DNA from: Blastococcus sp. URHD0036
GTDB taxonomy: Bacteria > Actinomycetota > Actinomycetes > Mycobacteriales > Geodermatophilaceae
Direction of reading: 5' to 3'
Assembly (NCBI RefSeq): GCF_000701365.1
Contig: NZ_JNIK01000017.1
Location: 248,001-312,000 of the forward strand
Length of the DNA: 64,000 nt
In this document: piece after piece, positions 45,938 through 54,690 of the stretch
How the letters are laid out: each line of letters opens with the position of its first letter
Position numbering within the stretch: position 1 is the stretch's first letter
Notes under the pieces: model-generated
The model's input: the letters and a program-made list of their open reading frames with translations, nothing else
The model's database searches: none
Told to the model about the DNA's origin: nothing
Position numbers and translations under genes: made by a program

Positions 45938-48931
45938 TCAGACGCCGTCCTCCGCGGCCAGGGCGTCGGCCCGGTCGGGCTCGGCGAACGCCTCGGCCAG
46001 GGCCTGCCGCAGCGGCCACGCACCCGCGCGCCAGGCCAGCGCGCGGCCGAGCGCGGCGGGGCTCCCGTCGATGTGATCGACCCCGTCGTCGCCGGGCCAC
46101 CAGGGGATCGGGCGGCCCCCGGCGGTGAGCCGGTCGTGCACCGCCACCCGCCCGGTCAGCTCCGGGACCCCCAGCCGGGCCGCGGCGAGGGCCGCACCCG
46201 GCAGGTCCGCCCAGCGCAGCACCCGCGTCGGGGGGGCGTCGACCGCGGCCGACACCTCCTCGCCGGCCAGCGGGAGGTCGAGGAGGTCGGCGACCGGGCC
46301 CGGCGCACCCCCGGCCGGCACCAGTGCGGCGGTCACGAGTGGGTACAGCCACGGCACGTCGAGGACCAGCACCGGCTCGCGGCGCGGATCGGCCACCCGA
46401 TCCGGCGCGACGCGCACCCCGACCGGGGGCGGCACGTCGAGGCCGTCCAGCGCTCCCGCCAGGCGCGCGTAGACGGTGCGGAGGACGTCGGTCCGCACCG
46501 TCCGACCCGGGTCCCCGAGCCGCTCGAGCAGCTCGGCCGCGGCCTCCGGATCCGCCAGGACGTCGGCCACGGTCGCCGCCGGCGCGAGCAGCTCCAGCAC
46601 GTCCGGGGGCGCCTGCGCCGGTTCGTACAGTCCCTGTAACTCCGTGCTGCCGGGGGCCCGCAGCCGGTCCGGCCGGCGCCCGCCCAGGACGGGGTGGGTG
46701 CGCAGCCACCACCGCAGGTAGCCGGGCACGACGGTGTCGCCGAGCGGCACGTCCGCCCGGGCCTCCGCCGGCAGCGCGGCCAGCATCGGCAGCGCCCGGG
46801 CCCAGTCGGTGACCAGTTCGAGGTCTCGGACGGCGACCACCGGCGGCCACAGCGGCGGCGGCCCCGGCGGCAGCCGGTCGAGGACGGCGTCCAGCCAGTC
46901 CTCGACCCCGTCGACGTCGAGGTCCTCGGGATCCTCGGCGCGGACGACGGCGAAGGAGTCGAGCACCCCCACCGCCCGCAGGACGGCGGGGTCGTGCGCC
47001 GTCGCCGTCCCGGGGTCGAGCACCCCGAGCGCGCCCGGCTGGACGACCTCGGCGAACGGGGACCCGGGGAGCAGCAGCTCACCGGCGGGCGCCCAGCCGC
47101 CGGCCGCGTCGGGCAGCGCGAGGTCCGCCAGCCACGCCAGCTCGCCGGGCGCGGGTGACGCCGCGGCCACGAGGGCGAGCACGGCGTCGGCCAGCGGACC
47201 GGGGTCGCCGTCGATCTCCTCTGCCGCGTCGACCGACGCCTCGACGGCGGCCCGCACGGCCGGGTCGGCGAGCACCTGCGCCGCGGTGGCCGGCCGCGCA
47301 CCGAGCCGTTCGAGCAGCCGCCGGGCCGCGGGCGGGCCCGCCACTGCCGGATCGGCCAGCCGCAGTCGCAGGGGGGCCAGTGCCGCCACCGGCAGGCCGG
47401 GCTCGGGCAGCAGGACGCCCGCCGGCCCGGGCGCCGTCCGGCCGTCCGCCAGCGGCACCGGCAGCGCGCCGAGCTCCTCGCGCGGCGCTCCGTCGAGCGC
47501 CGCGTACAGCTGCGCCCACCACGCGGCCGGACGGTCGATGCCGGTGACGGCGTCGGCGACCTCGGCCGTGTCCACCCGCCGCACGCCGAGCGCGGCCAGC
47601 GCCGGGGCGGCCGGCCGCCGCGACCAGGCGTCCGGCAGCAGCCCGGGGACCACCTCGGCCAGGGCGGCGACCCGCTCGGGCGTCGGCTCGGCGAGCACCG
47701 CGGCCCGGTCGGCCGGCTGCCGGTCGGCGGGCGCGGCGGCCACGGGGAGCCAGTCGGTCGCGCGCAGCCGGCCGAGCACCGCGGTGCCCAGCGCGGCGTC
47801 GAGCTCACCGCCGGCCAGCCCGACCCGCGGCACGAGCGCCAGGACCGCTTCTCCCCCCACCCGCCCGTCAGCCAGGCCGCCCACCAGGTCGGCATAGGCG
47901 TCGGCGGCGGCGTCCACCAGCGCGTCCGTGACCGGGCCGGGCAGCACGTGCCGGCGGTCCGGACCGAGCGGGAAGGGCGCGAGGAGCCGCACCGGCAGCG
48001 ACAGCGGCTCGTCGCTGGGCGTCGGGGCATGCACCGCCTGCGGGAGGGGCAGGGGCGCCGGCGACCCGTCGTCGTCCAGCGGCACCGCCCAGGTGACGGT
48101 GAAGGTGCGCCGATCCCGTTCCTCGACGGCGCGGTCCAGGTCCGGCGGCAGCTCGCCGGAACGCTCGGCCAGCCGCCACGTCGTCGTCCGTCCGGCGTCG
48201 GTGAGGCGGGCGGTGTCGCCGTCGCGGGCGCAGGAGAGGGTGCGCCGTCCGCCGGCGACCACCTCGATCTCCGCGAGACCGGGGAGGGCGAGCAGCAGCT
48301 CGGGGGCCAGCGCGTCGAGCGCGGTCCGCACCGGCCCCCGGGTGCCGGCGCGCAGCGGCAGCACGACCTCGGTGTCGAAGCCGGGCGGGGGCGCCCCGCC
48401 GGCCGGCCACGGCAGCCGCAGCACCGGCACGCCGCCGTCGCGCCGCGCCACCTCCTCGGCCAGGACCGGGACGGTGAGCGCCTCGGCCCGGGTCCCGGCC
48501 GCGCTGAACCGCACCCCGCCGGAGGTGGAGACGACGGCCGGCTCGTCGGAGACCGCCAGCACCGCGGCGAACCCGACCCCGAACCGGCCGACGCTGCCCG
48601 GCTGATCCCGCTTGGCCGAGGCGCGCAGGGTGGCCAGGCCCTCCACCCCCGCCGCGTCCAGCGGGGCGCCGGTGTTCGCCGCCCGCAGCACCTCGCCGTC
48701 CGGTCCGTCGGTCAGCTCCAGCCGCAGCCGGCCGGGGACGCCGGCCCGGACCGCCGCGTCGGCGGCGTTCTGGGCGAGCTCCACCAGCAGCCGGTCGCGG
48801 TAGCCGCCGCGGACCAGGTCCTCCTCGGCGTTGGCGTCCTCGCGGAACCGGGCGGGCGAGGCCGACCACGCGGTGAGCACCCGCTCCCGGAGCTCGGCGG
48901 TCGCGAAGGGGTCGGGCACGCGGGTCAGCAT
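45938..48931 (-). CDS. Sacsin N-terminal-like / Hsp90-type ATPase-domain protein
   Basis: A large cytoplasmic protein of 997 residues. The N-terminal 250 residues hold a GHKL ATPase of the sacsin/Hsp90 type: the E-x-x-x-N motif in LVELAQNAADAAVRAG near residue 50, LRAANTGAPLDAAGVEGL in place of the usual D-x-G-x-G near residue 83, and GSVGRFGVGFAAVLAVSD near residue 111. The next 750 residues are Ala/Leu/Pro-rich repeats with no domain I can name. Such proteins are annotated in actinobacteria as sacsin N-terminal ATP-binding-like proteins of unknown role. It starts at ATG with a weak ribosome site. A divergent PPK2 gene starts 45 bases away. Confidence 0.75.
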   Translation of the reverse strand: MLTRVPDPFATAELRERVLTAWSASPARFREDANAEEDLVRGGYRDRLLVELAQNAADAAVRAGVPGRLRLELTDGPDGEVLRAANTGAPLDAAGVEGLATLRASAKRDQPGSVGRFGVGFAAVLAVSDEPAVVSTSGGVRFSAAGTRAEALTVPVLAEEVARRDGGVPVLRLPWPAGGAPPPGFDTEVVLPLRAGTRGPVRTALDALAPELLLALPGLAEIEVVAGGRRTLSCARDGDTARLTDAGRTTTWRLAERSGELPPDLDRAVEERDRRTFTVTWAVPLDDDGSPAPLPLPQAVHAPTPSDEPLSLPVRLLAPFPLGPDRRHVLPGPVTDALVDAAADAYADLVGGLADGRVGGEAVLALVPRVGLAGGELDAALGTAVLGRLRATDWLPVAAAPADRQPADRAAVLAEPTPERVAALAEVVPGLLPDAWSRRPAAPALAALGVRRVDTAEVADAVTGIDRPAAWWAQLYAALDGAPREELGALPVPLADGRTAPGPAGVLLPEPGLPVAALAPLRLRLADPAVAGPPAARRLLERLGARPATAAQVLADPAVRAAVEASVDAAEEIDGDPGPLADAVLALVAAASPAPGELAWLADLALPDAAGGWAPAGELLLPGSPFAEVVQPGALGVLDPGTATAHDPAVLRAVGVLDSFAVVRAEDPEDLDVDGVEDWLDAVLDRLPPGPPPLWPPVVAVRDLELVTDWARALPMLAALPAEARADVPLGDTVVPGYLRWWLRTHPVLGGRRPDRLRAPGSTELQGLYEPAQAPPDVLELLAPAATVADVLADPEAAAELLERLGDPGRTVRTDVLRTVYARLAGALDGLDVPPPVGVRVAPDRVADPRREPVLVLDVPWLYPLVTAALVPAGGAPGPVADLLDLPLAGEEVSAAVDAPPTRVLRWADLPGAALAAARLGVPELTGRVAVHDRLTAGGRPIPWWPGDDGVDHIDGSPAALGRALAWRAGAWPLRQALAEAFAEPDRADALAAEDGV

Positions 48932-48976
48932 GCCGGGATGAGGTGGCCGACGCCCGTGCGCGGGTACGCCTGCCCC

Positions 48977-49927
48977 GTGACCCCGACCGCGCCCTCCCTC
49001 GCCTCCGCCCTCGACCTGTCGCAGTACCGGCTGCAGGCCCTGCCCGAGGAGGGCTCCGACGAGGACTGGGACGACGACGGCGAGCTGTACGGCCCCGACG
49101 GGCGGCGGGTCGAGACCTGGCGGGAGGACTACCCCTACGACGAGCGGCTGGCCCGCCCGGAGTACGACCGGGAGAAGCGCCGGCTGCAGATCGAGCTGCT
49201 GCGCTTCCAGTACTGGGTGAAGGAGACCGGCCAGCAGGTCGTCGTCGTCTTCGAGGGGCGCGACGCCGCGGGCAAGGGCGGCACGATCAAGCGCTTCACC
49301 GAGCACCTCAACCCGCGCGGCGCGCGGGTGGTCGCGCTGGACAAGCCCTCGGAGCGCGAGCAGACGCAGTGGTACTTCCAGCGGTACGTCAGCCACCTGC
49401 CGGCCGCCGGCGAGATCGTGCTGTTCGACCGCTCCTGGTACAACCGCGCCGGCGTCGAGCGGGTGATGGGCTACGCGTCCGAGGAGCAGTACCAGCGGTT
49501 CATGCGCCAGGCGCCGGAGTTCGAGCGGATGCTCGTCGACAGCGGCATCACGCTGGTCAAGTTCTGGTTCTCGGTCTCCCGGCGCGAGCAGCGCACCCGG
49601 TTCGTCGTCCGGCAGCTGGACCCGGTGCGGCAGTGGAAGCTCTCCCCCACCGACCTGGCCTCCCTGGACCGGTGGGACGACTACACCGCCGCCAAGGAGG
49701 CGATGTTCGCCGCCACCGACACCCCGTGGGCGCCGTGGACGGTGATCAAGAGCAACGACAAGAAGCGGGCCCGGCTGGCGGCGATGCGCTTCCTGCTGTT
49801 CCGGTCGGACTACGACGGCAAGGACGACGCCGTCGTCGGCCGGCCGGACCCGGCGATCGTGGTCGCCGCCGCCGACGTGCTGGAGGCCGACCGTCAGGCG
49901 CTGGAGGCCGAGCCGGCCGCCGGCTGA
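48977..49927 (+). CDS. ppk2: Polyphosphate kinase 2
   Basis: Transfers phosphate between polyphosphate and nucleotides, usually making GTP or ATP from polyphosphate. The 316-residue single-domain protein has Walker A EGRDAAGKGGTIKRF near residue 93, the lid and Walker B region with VLFDRSWYNRAGVERVMGYA near residue 155, and TPWAPWTVIKSNDKKRARL near residue 255. These are class I PPK2 features. It starts with GTG at 48977; an upstream in-frame ATG at 48938 would add 13 residues that look unrelated. Its stop is immediately next to the stop of the convergent SDR gene, with no spacer. Confidence 0.93.
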   Translation: MTPTAPSLASALDLSQYRLQALPEEGSDEDWDDDGELYGPDGRRVETWREDYPYDERLARPEYDREKRRLQIELLRFQYWVKETGQQVVVVFEGRDAAGKGGTIKRFTEHLNPRGARVVALDKPSEREQTQWYFQRYVSHLPAAGEIVLFDRSWYNRAGVERVMGYASEEQYQRFMRQAPEFERMLVDSGITLVKFWFSVSRREQRTRFVVRQLDPVRQWKLSPTDLASLDRWDDYTAAKEAMFAATDTPWAPWTVIKSNDKKRARLAAMRFLLFRSDYDGKDDAVVGRPDPAIVVAAADVLEADRQALEAEPAAG

Positions 49928-50785
49928 TCAGCCCGGGGCGCCCGACGTCGACATGCCCAGGAGCGCGCCGGCCTCGACCTTGAGCTGCAGGCCGGTGACG
50001 TAGCGGGAGGCGTCCGAGGCCAGGAAGAGCACGGCCTCGCTGATGTCGTTGGCGTCGAGCGTGGTCACCGGCATCTTGTGCATCGAGGCGAAGCCGGGCT
50101 CGGCGTCGGCCCGGGTCGGGTTCTCCAGGTCCGGCCGGAACATCTTGTACATCATCTCGTTCTGCAGCATCGGGGTGTCGATGTTGCCGGGGTGGACGGC
50201 GTTGACCCGGATGCTCTGCGGGGCCAGCTCGGCGGCCAGGTCGTGCACGAACCGGGCGACCTCGCGCTTGGCGAACGCGTAGCCCGCGCCGCCACCACCG
50301 CCGGAACCCACGCCGCCCATCATCGCGGCCATCGAGCCGGTGCAGATGATGGAGGCGCCGGCGGAGAGGTGGTCGAAGGCCACCTCCACGGTGGTGATGA
50401 CCCCGACGAGGTCGACGGTGACCGCGTCGAACCAGGCCCGCGAGCCGTGGCTCGCGCCCAGCGGACTGATCCCGGCGTTGGCGACGACGACGTCGAGCCG
50501 CCCCAGCTCGGCGACGCCCGCGTCGACCGCGGTGGCAAGCTGCGCGCGGTCCCGGACGTCGGCCACCCGGGTGACCACCCGCCGGTCGAGGGCCTCGACC
50601 TGCCGCGCGGTCTCCGCGAGGTCGGCCTCGGTCGCCATCGGGTAGTCCACGGACCCCATCTGCGCGCAGATGTCCACGGCGATGACGTCGGCGCCCTCCC
50701 GTGCCAGCCGGACGGCGTGGCTGCGGCCCTGCCCCCGCGCCGCTCCGGTGATGAACGCGACCTTGCCCTGCAGGCTGCCCGCCAT
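49928..50785 (-). CDS. Mycofactocin-type SDR oxidoreductase
   Basis: Short-chain dehydrogenase of the group whose NAD is tightly bound and recycled by mycofactocin (TIGR03971 type). Diagnostic is FITGAARGQGRSHAVRLARE near residue 11. The catalytic Tyr-Lys is in GYAFAKREVARFVHD near residue 168, preceded by a Gly-rich stretch GGVGSGGGGGAG that is longer than usual. The C-terminus has YVTGLQLKVEAGALL. At 285 residues it is slightly long, as typical for the group. No mycofactocin biosynthesis gene is in this window. It is followed upstream by a TetR regulator on the same strand, with 43 bases between, suggesting cotranscription and a role in alcohol oxidation. Confidence 0.85.
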   Translation of the reverse strand: MAGSLQGKVAFITGAARGQGRSHAVRLAREGADVIAVDICAQMGSVDYPMATEADLAETARQVEALDRRVVTRVADVRDRAQLATAVDAGVAELGRLDVVVANAGISPLGASHGSRAWFDAVTVDLVGVITTVEVAFDHLSAGASIICTGSMAAMMGGVGSGGGGGAGYAFAKREVARFVHDLAAELAPQSIRVNAVHPGNIDTPMLQNEMMYKMFRPDLENPTRADAEPGFASMHKMPVTTLDANDISEAVLFLASDASRYVTGLQLKVEAGALLGMSTSGAPG

Positions 50786-50828
50786 GGTCCGACTCCGCTC
50801 CGCTGCGTTTACGAGACGCGACGGATTG

Positions 50829-51431
50829 TTAGTCGGCGGGAATGCCGGTGTCCAGGCCCGACAGCAGCACGTCGACGAGCGCGTCGGCGTCGTCGGCGGT
50901 CATCGGGGCGGTGTGGGCCAGGGCGCGGTAGAGGAGGGCACCCACGAGGGCGTCGGCCACCGCCCCCAGCTCGGCGCCGGCCCGCAGCCGGCCCTCGGCG
51001 ACCCCCGCCGCGAGCCGGGCGACCAGCGCCGCGTGGAAGGGGCCGGTGAACTGCTCGTACAGGCGGGCGGAGTCGGTGTCCCGGTCGGAGGCGGCCGCGG
51101 CCAGCGCCCGGATCACCGCCGCCCCGCCGGGCTCGGCCAGCCAGGCGGCCGCCGCGCGCAGCCAGTCGCGCAGATCGGTGACGACGTCGCCGGTGTCGGC
51201 CGGCTCGCGCCCGGCTGGGACGAGGTGGCCCGACAGCGCGGCCTCGGCGACGACCGCGGACTTCGACGGCCACCGGCGGTAGACCGTCTGCTTGCCGACC
51301 CCGGCCCGCGCCGCGATGGCCTCCATCGTGAGGCGCTCGTAGCCTCCGGCGACCACCAGCTCGGCGGCCGCGCGGAGGATCGCCTCGTGCGCCCGCGGGC
51401 TGCGCGGCCGGCCACGCTGCTTCGCAGGCAC
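50829..51431 (-). CDS. TetR-family transcriptional regulator
   Basis: Repressor-type regulator, 200 residues. The N-terminal helix-turn-helix reads HEAILRAAAELVVAGGYERL, then TMEAIAARAGVGKQTVYRRW, then PSKSAVVAEAALSG, a near-perfect TetR_N domain. The C-terminal ligand domain is Ala-rich and not assigned, but resembles the TetR_C_33-like group seen in actinobacteria. It starts with GTG. The ALDH-GMC operon is divergent, its start 79 bases away. The intergenic region contains two copies of CGGTAAC in direct orientation (51482-51488, 51494-51500), a possible operator. It probably regulates the divergent operon and its own downstream SDR. Confidence 0.88.
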   Translation of the reverse strand: MPAKQRGRPRSPRAHEAILRAAAELVVAGGYERLTMEAIAARAGVGKQTVYRRWPSKSAVVAEAALSGHLVPAGREPADTGDVVTDLRDWLRAAAAWLAEPGGAAVIRALAAAASDRDTDSARLYEQFTGPFHAALVARLAAGVAEGRLRAGAELGAVADALVGALLYRALAHTAPMTADDADALVDVLLSGLDTGIPAD

Positions 51432-51481
51432 GGCGGGGAGCCTAGGGGTGGGCGGGCCGGTCGGTCGCCGGCCCTACGCGC

Positions 51482-51500
51482 CGGTAACTTCGGCGGTAAC
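51482..51500 (+). promoter_or_regulatory. Direct repeat CGGTAAC x2 before the ALDH gene
   Basis: Two identical seven-base units begin at 51482 and 51494, 12 bases apart (about one helical turn), nine bases before the ALDH start codon. They are a candidate binding site for the divergent TetR regulator, although TetR operators are usually inverted. Confidence 0.3.
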
Positions 51501-51509
51501 GTGCGGCAC

Positions 51510-53048
51510 ATGTCGCTCGCCGATGAGCTGGACACCGTCACCGCGTCCACCGCAGGGACTGTCGACCGGCACGCCACCGCCCAGACCTTCGAGTCCACCG
51601 ACCCGGCCACGGGCGCCGTCGTGGGGGTCTTCCCCGTCCACGACGCGGCGGCCGTCGCCGAGACCGTGGAGCGCGCCCGCCCGGCCGCCCGCGCCTGGGC
51701 CGAGCTCGGGTTCGACGGCCGGCGCACCCGGCTGGCCGCCTACCGCGGCTATCTGGCCCGGCGGATGCACGAGCTGGCCGACCTCGTGCACCGCGAGAAC
51801 GGCAAGACCCACGCCGACGCGATCCTCGAGATCACCCTCGCCATCGACCACCTGGCCTGGGCGGGCAACCACGCGAAAAAGGTGCTCGGCCCGCGTCGCG
51901 TCCCGGCCGGGATGCTGGCCGCCAACCACGCCGCCTACCTGGAGTACCAGCCCCTCGGCGTGGTCGGCGTCATCGGCCCGTGGAACTACCCGGTGTTCAC
52001 GCCGATGGGCTCCATCGCCTACTCGCTGGCCGCCGGCAACGCCGTCGTCTTCAAGCCCTCGGAGCACACCCCTGCCATCGGCGCGTGGCTGGCCGCGGCC
52101 TGGCGGGCCGCCGTCCCCGACGCCGCCGACGTCCTCCAGGTGGTCACCGGGTTCGGCGAGACCGGGGCGGCGCTGTGCGGTGCCGGCGTCGGCAAGCTCG
52201 CCTTCACCGGCTCCGCGCCGACCGGCCGCAAGGTCATGGCCGCCTGCGCCGAGACGCTGACCCCCGTGCTCATGGAGCTCGGCGGCAAGGACGCGATGAT
52301 CGTCGACGACGACGCCGACGTGGCCGCCGCCGCCGACGCCGCCGTGTGGGGAGCGATGAGCAACGCCGGGCAGACCTGCATCGGCATCGAGCGGGTCTAC
52401 GCCACCTCCGCCGTGTACGACCGCTTCGTCGCCGAGGTCACCGCCCAGGCGCGCGACCTGCGCCCCGGCTCGGACGACGACGCCGCCTACGGGCCGATGA
52501 CCATGGCCTCGCAGACCGACGTCGTCCGCCGGCACCTGGCCGACGCGACGTCCACGGGTGGACGGGTGCTGGTCGGCGGGACGGTCGACGGGCGCTACGT
52601 CTCCCCCACCGTGATCGTCGACGCCCCCGAGGACTCCGCCGCCGTCCGTGAGGAGACGTTCGGGCCGACCATCACCATCACGCGGGTCCGCGACGCCGAG
52701 GAGGCGCTGGAGCTCACCAACGCCAACGCCCACGGCCTGGCCGGCTCCGTCTACTCCGGCTCGCGGGCGAAGGCGATGGACCTCGCCCGCCGGATGAGAA
52801 GCGGCATGACCTCGATCAACTCGGTGCTGACCTTCGCCTCGGTGCCGGCACTGCCCTTCGGCGGCGTCGGCGAGAGCGGCTTCGGCCGGATCCACGGCGA
52901 GGACGGGCTCAAGGAGTTCACCCGCGCCAAGGCGATCACCCGCAAGCGGTTCTCGCTGCCGGTCGACCTCATGAGCTTCGGCCGGCCGGCGCAGGCCACC
53001 GACGCGCTCGCGCGGGTCATGGGCATGGTGCACGGACGGCACCGGTGA
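51510..53048 (+). CDS. Aldehyde dehydrogenase (ALDH superfamily)
   Basis: NAD(P)-dependent oxidation of an aldehyde to an acid. The catalytic Cys is in WGAMSNAGQTCIGIERVYAT near residue 293, the general-base Glu is in VLMELGGKDAMIVDDD near residue 255, and the cofactor-binding segments are VGVIGPWNYPVFTPMG near residue 152 and FKPSEHTP near residue 180. The 512-residue length is normal. The C-terminal GFGRIHGEDGLKEFT is typical of the group related to succinate-semialdehyde and long-chain aldehyde enzymes. The last four bases overlap the start of the GMC oxidoreductase gene (GTGA), so the two products probably act in sequence: alcohol to aldehyde to acid. Confidence 0.9.
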   Translation: MSLADELDTVTASTAGTVDRHATAQTFESTDPATGAVVGVFPVHDAAAVAETVERARPAARAWAELGFDGRRTRLAAYRGYLARRMHELADLVHRENGKTHADAILEITLAIDHLAWAGNHAKKVLGPRRVPAGMLAANHAAYLEYQPLGVVGVIGPWNYPVFTPMGSIAYSLAAGNAVVFKPSEHTPAIGAWLAAAWRAAVPDAADVLQVVTGFGETGAALCGAGVGKLAFTGSAPTGRKVMAACAETLTPVLMELGGKDAMIVDDDADVAAAADAAVWGAMSNAGQTCIGIERVYATSAVYDRFVAEVTAQARDLRPGSDDDAAYGPMTMASQTDVVRRHLADATSTGGRVLVGGTVDGRYVSPTVIVDAPEDSAAVREETFGPTITITRVRDAEEALELTNANAHGLAGSVYSGSRAKAMDLARRMRSGMTSINSVLTFASVPALPFGGVGESGFGRIHGEDGLKEFTRAKAITRKRFSLPVDLMSFGRPAQATDALARVMGMVHGRHR

Positions 53049-54646
53049 GGAACCTGACCGCCGAGTACGACGTCGTCGTCGTCGGGGCCGGGTCGGCCGG
53101 CTGCGCGCTCGCCGGGCGGCTGACCGAGGACCCGTCGCTGCGGGTGCTGGTGCTCGAGGCGGGCGGGTCCGACGACGTCCTCGAGGTGCAGATCCCCGCC
53201 GCGCTCTACAAGGTCTGGCGCACCCGGCGGGACTGGAACTACACGACCGAGCCGCAGCCGGGTCTGGGCGGCCGACGGCTGTTCTGGCCGCGCGGGAAGC
53301 TGCTCGGCGGCTCCTCGTCGATCAACGCGATGATCTACATCCGCGGTGCTGCGGCCGACTACGACGAGTGGGCGCAGCTGACCGGCGACCCGTCGTGGTC
53401 CTACGAGTCGGTGCTCCCGCTGTTCCGCCGGATGGAGGACAACTCCCGCGGCGCCGACGCCTTCCACGGCGCCGGCGGACCGCTGCGCGTCGAGGACCCC
53501 CGCTCGCCGCACGCCTGGTCGCGAGCGGCGGTCGAGTCGGCCGTGGCCGCCGGGTACCCGCGCAACGCCGACTTCAACGGCGCCGACCAGGAGGGCGTGG
53601 GCCTCTACCAGCTCACCCAGAAGCGCGGCCGGCGCTGGTCGGCGGCCGACGCCTACCTGCACCCGGTCATCGACCGCCCCAACCTGACGGTGCTGACGGG
53701 AGCGATGACCACCCGGGTGCTGGTCTCCGGCGGCCGGGCCACCGGCGTCGAGTACCGCCGGGGCGGGCAGCTGCACAGCGTGCACGCGGCCGCCGAGGTC
53801 GTGCTCGCCGGCGGGGCGACCAACTCCCCGCAGCTGCTCATGCTCTCGGGGATCGGACCGGGTGGGCATCTGCGCGACGTCGGCGTCGACGTGGTGCACG
53901 ACCTGCCCGGCGTCGGCAGCGGTCTGCAGGACCACCCGCTGGTGCCCACGATCTGGCACACCCGGCACGGCAAGTCGCTGTTCCGGGCGGAGTCGCCGTC
54001 GGGGTACGCGAAGTGGTTCGGCGCCCGCCGCGGTCCGCTCACCTCCAACCTCGCCGAGGCCGGCCTGTTCACCCGGTCCCGGCCGGACCTCGACGCCCCG
54101 GACCTGCAGTACCACTTCCTGCCGGTCAAGTTCTGGCGCCAGGCGGAGGTCGACCCCGACGTCGACGCGTTCACCGCCGCGGCCGTGCTGGTGAGGGTTC
54201 ACTCGCGGGGCTCGGTGCGGCTGCGTTCGGCCGACCCCACGTGGGCGCCGGCCATCGACGCGGGTTACCTCACCGACGAGCGCGACCTCGACGCGCTGGT
54301 GTGCGGCGTCGAGAAGGCCCGCGAGATCGCCGCGACCGGGCCGCTGGCCGACGTCCTCGCCGACGAGTGGTCGCCCGGGCCCGCCGTCCGGTCGAGGGAG
54401 GCGCTGCGGCAGTCGGTCCGCGACACCCTCGAGTCGCTGTACCACCCGGTGTCCTCGTGCCGGATGGGCACCGACGACCAGTCCGTCGTCGACCCGCAGC
54501 TGCGGGTCCACGGGGTCGAGGGGCTGCGGGTGGTCGACGCCTCGGTCATGCCGACGCTGGTCCGGGGGAACACCAACGCTCCGACGATCATGATCGCCGA
54601 GCGGGCGGCCGACCTTATCGCCGACCGCACCCTCACCCCCGCCTGA
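53045..54646 (+). CDS. GMC-family oxidoreductase (choline/alcohol dehydrogenase-like)
   Basis: FAD-dependent alcohol oxidase or dehydrogenase. The nucleotide-binding motif is DVVVVGAGSAGCALAGRLTE at 9-28. GMC signature 1 is in WPRGKLLGGSSSINAMIYIR near residue 81, signature 2 is in VVLAGGATNSPQLLMLSGIG near residue 255, and the catalytic His region is LYHPVSSCRMG with His near residue 475 and NTNAPTIMIAE at the end. At 533 residues it is like BetA, but the neighbours (an ALDH, no choline transporter) do not prove choline as substrate; a long-chain or cyclic alcohol is equally likely. It starts with GTG overlapping the ALDH stop. Confidence 0.88.
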   Translation: MRNLTAEYDVVVVGAGSAGCALAGRLTEDPSLRVLVLEAGGSDDVLEVQIPAALYKVWRTRRDWNYTTEPQPGLGGRRLFWPRGKLLGGSSSINAMIYIRGAAADYDEWAQLTGDPSWSYESVLPLFRRMEDNSRGADAFHGAGGPLRVEDPRSPHAWSRAAVESAVAAGYPRNADFNGADQEGVGLYQLTQKRGRRWSAADAYLHPVIDRPNLTVLTGAMTTRVLVSGGRATGVEYRRGGQLHSVHAAAEVVLAGGATNSPQLLMLSGIGPGGHLRDVGVDVVHDLPGVGSGLQDHPLVPTIWHTRHGKSLFRAESPSGYAKWFGARRGPLTSNLAEAGLFTRSRPDLDAPDLQYHFLPVKFWRQAEVDPDVDAFTAAAVLVRVHSRGSVRLRSADPTWAPAIDAGYLTDERDLDALVCGVEKAREIAATGPLADVLADEWSPGPAVRSREALRQSVRDTLESLYHPVSSCRMGTDDQSVVDPQLRVHGVEGLRVVDASVMPTLVRGNTNAPTIMIAERAADLIADRTLTPA

Positions 54647-54648
54647 GT

Positions 54649-54687
54649 GGAGTGCCACAGCGCAGGTTTCCTGCGCTGCGGCACTCC
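54649..54687. terminator. Bidirectional terminator hairpin
   Basis: Arms 54649-54666 and 54670-54687 pair over 18 bases with a single mismatch and a TTT loop. It begins three bases after the GMC stop and ends four bases before the stop of the convergent MFS gene. Confidence 0.85.
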
Positions 54688-54690
54688 GCT

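Noticed and set aside
48932-49396. Long N-terminal extension of the 997-residue ATPase gene opposite PPK2
   Set aside because: The added residues are Leu/Val/Gly shadow of the PPK2 gene; the ATG at 48931 gives the GHKL domain a normal N-terminus.
54647-54690. Inverted repeat as an insertion or attachment site
   Set aside because: The palindrome fits exactly between two convergent stop codons and has no transposase or flanking duplication, so a terminator explains it.
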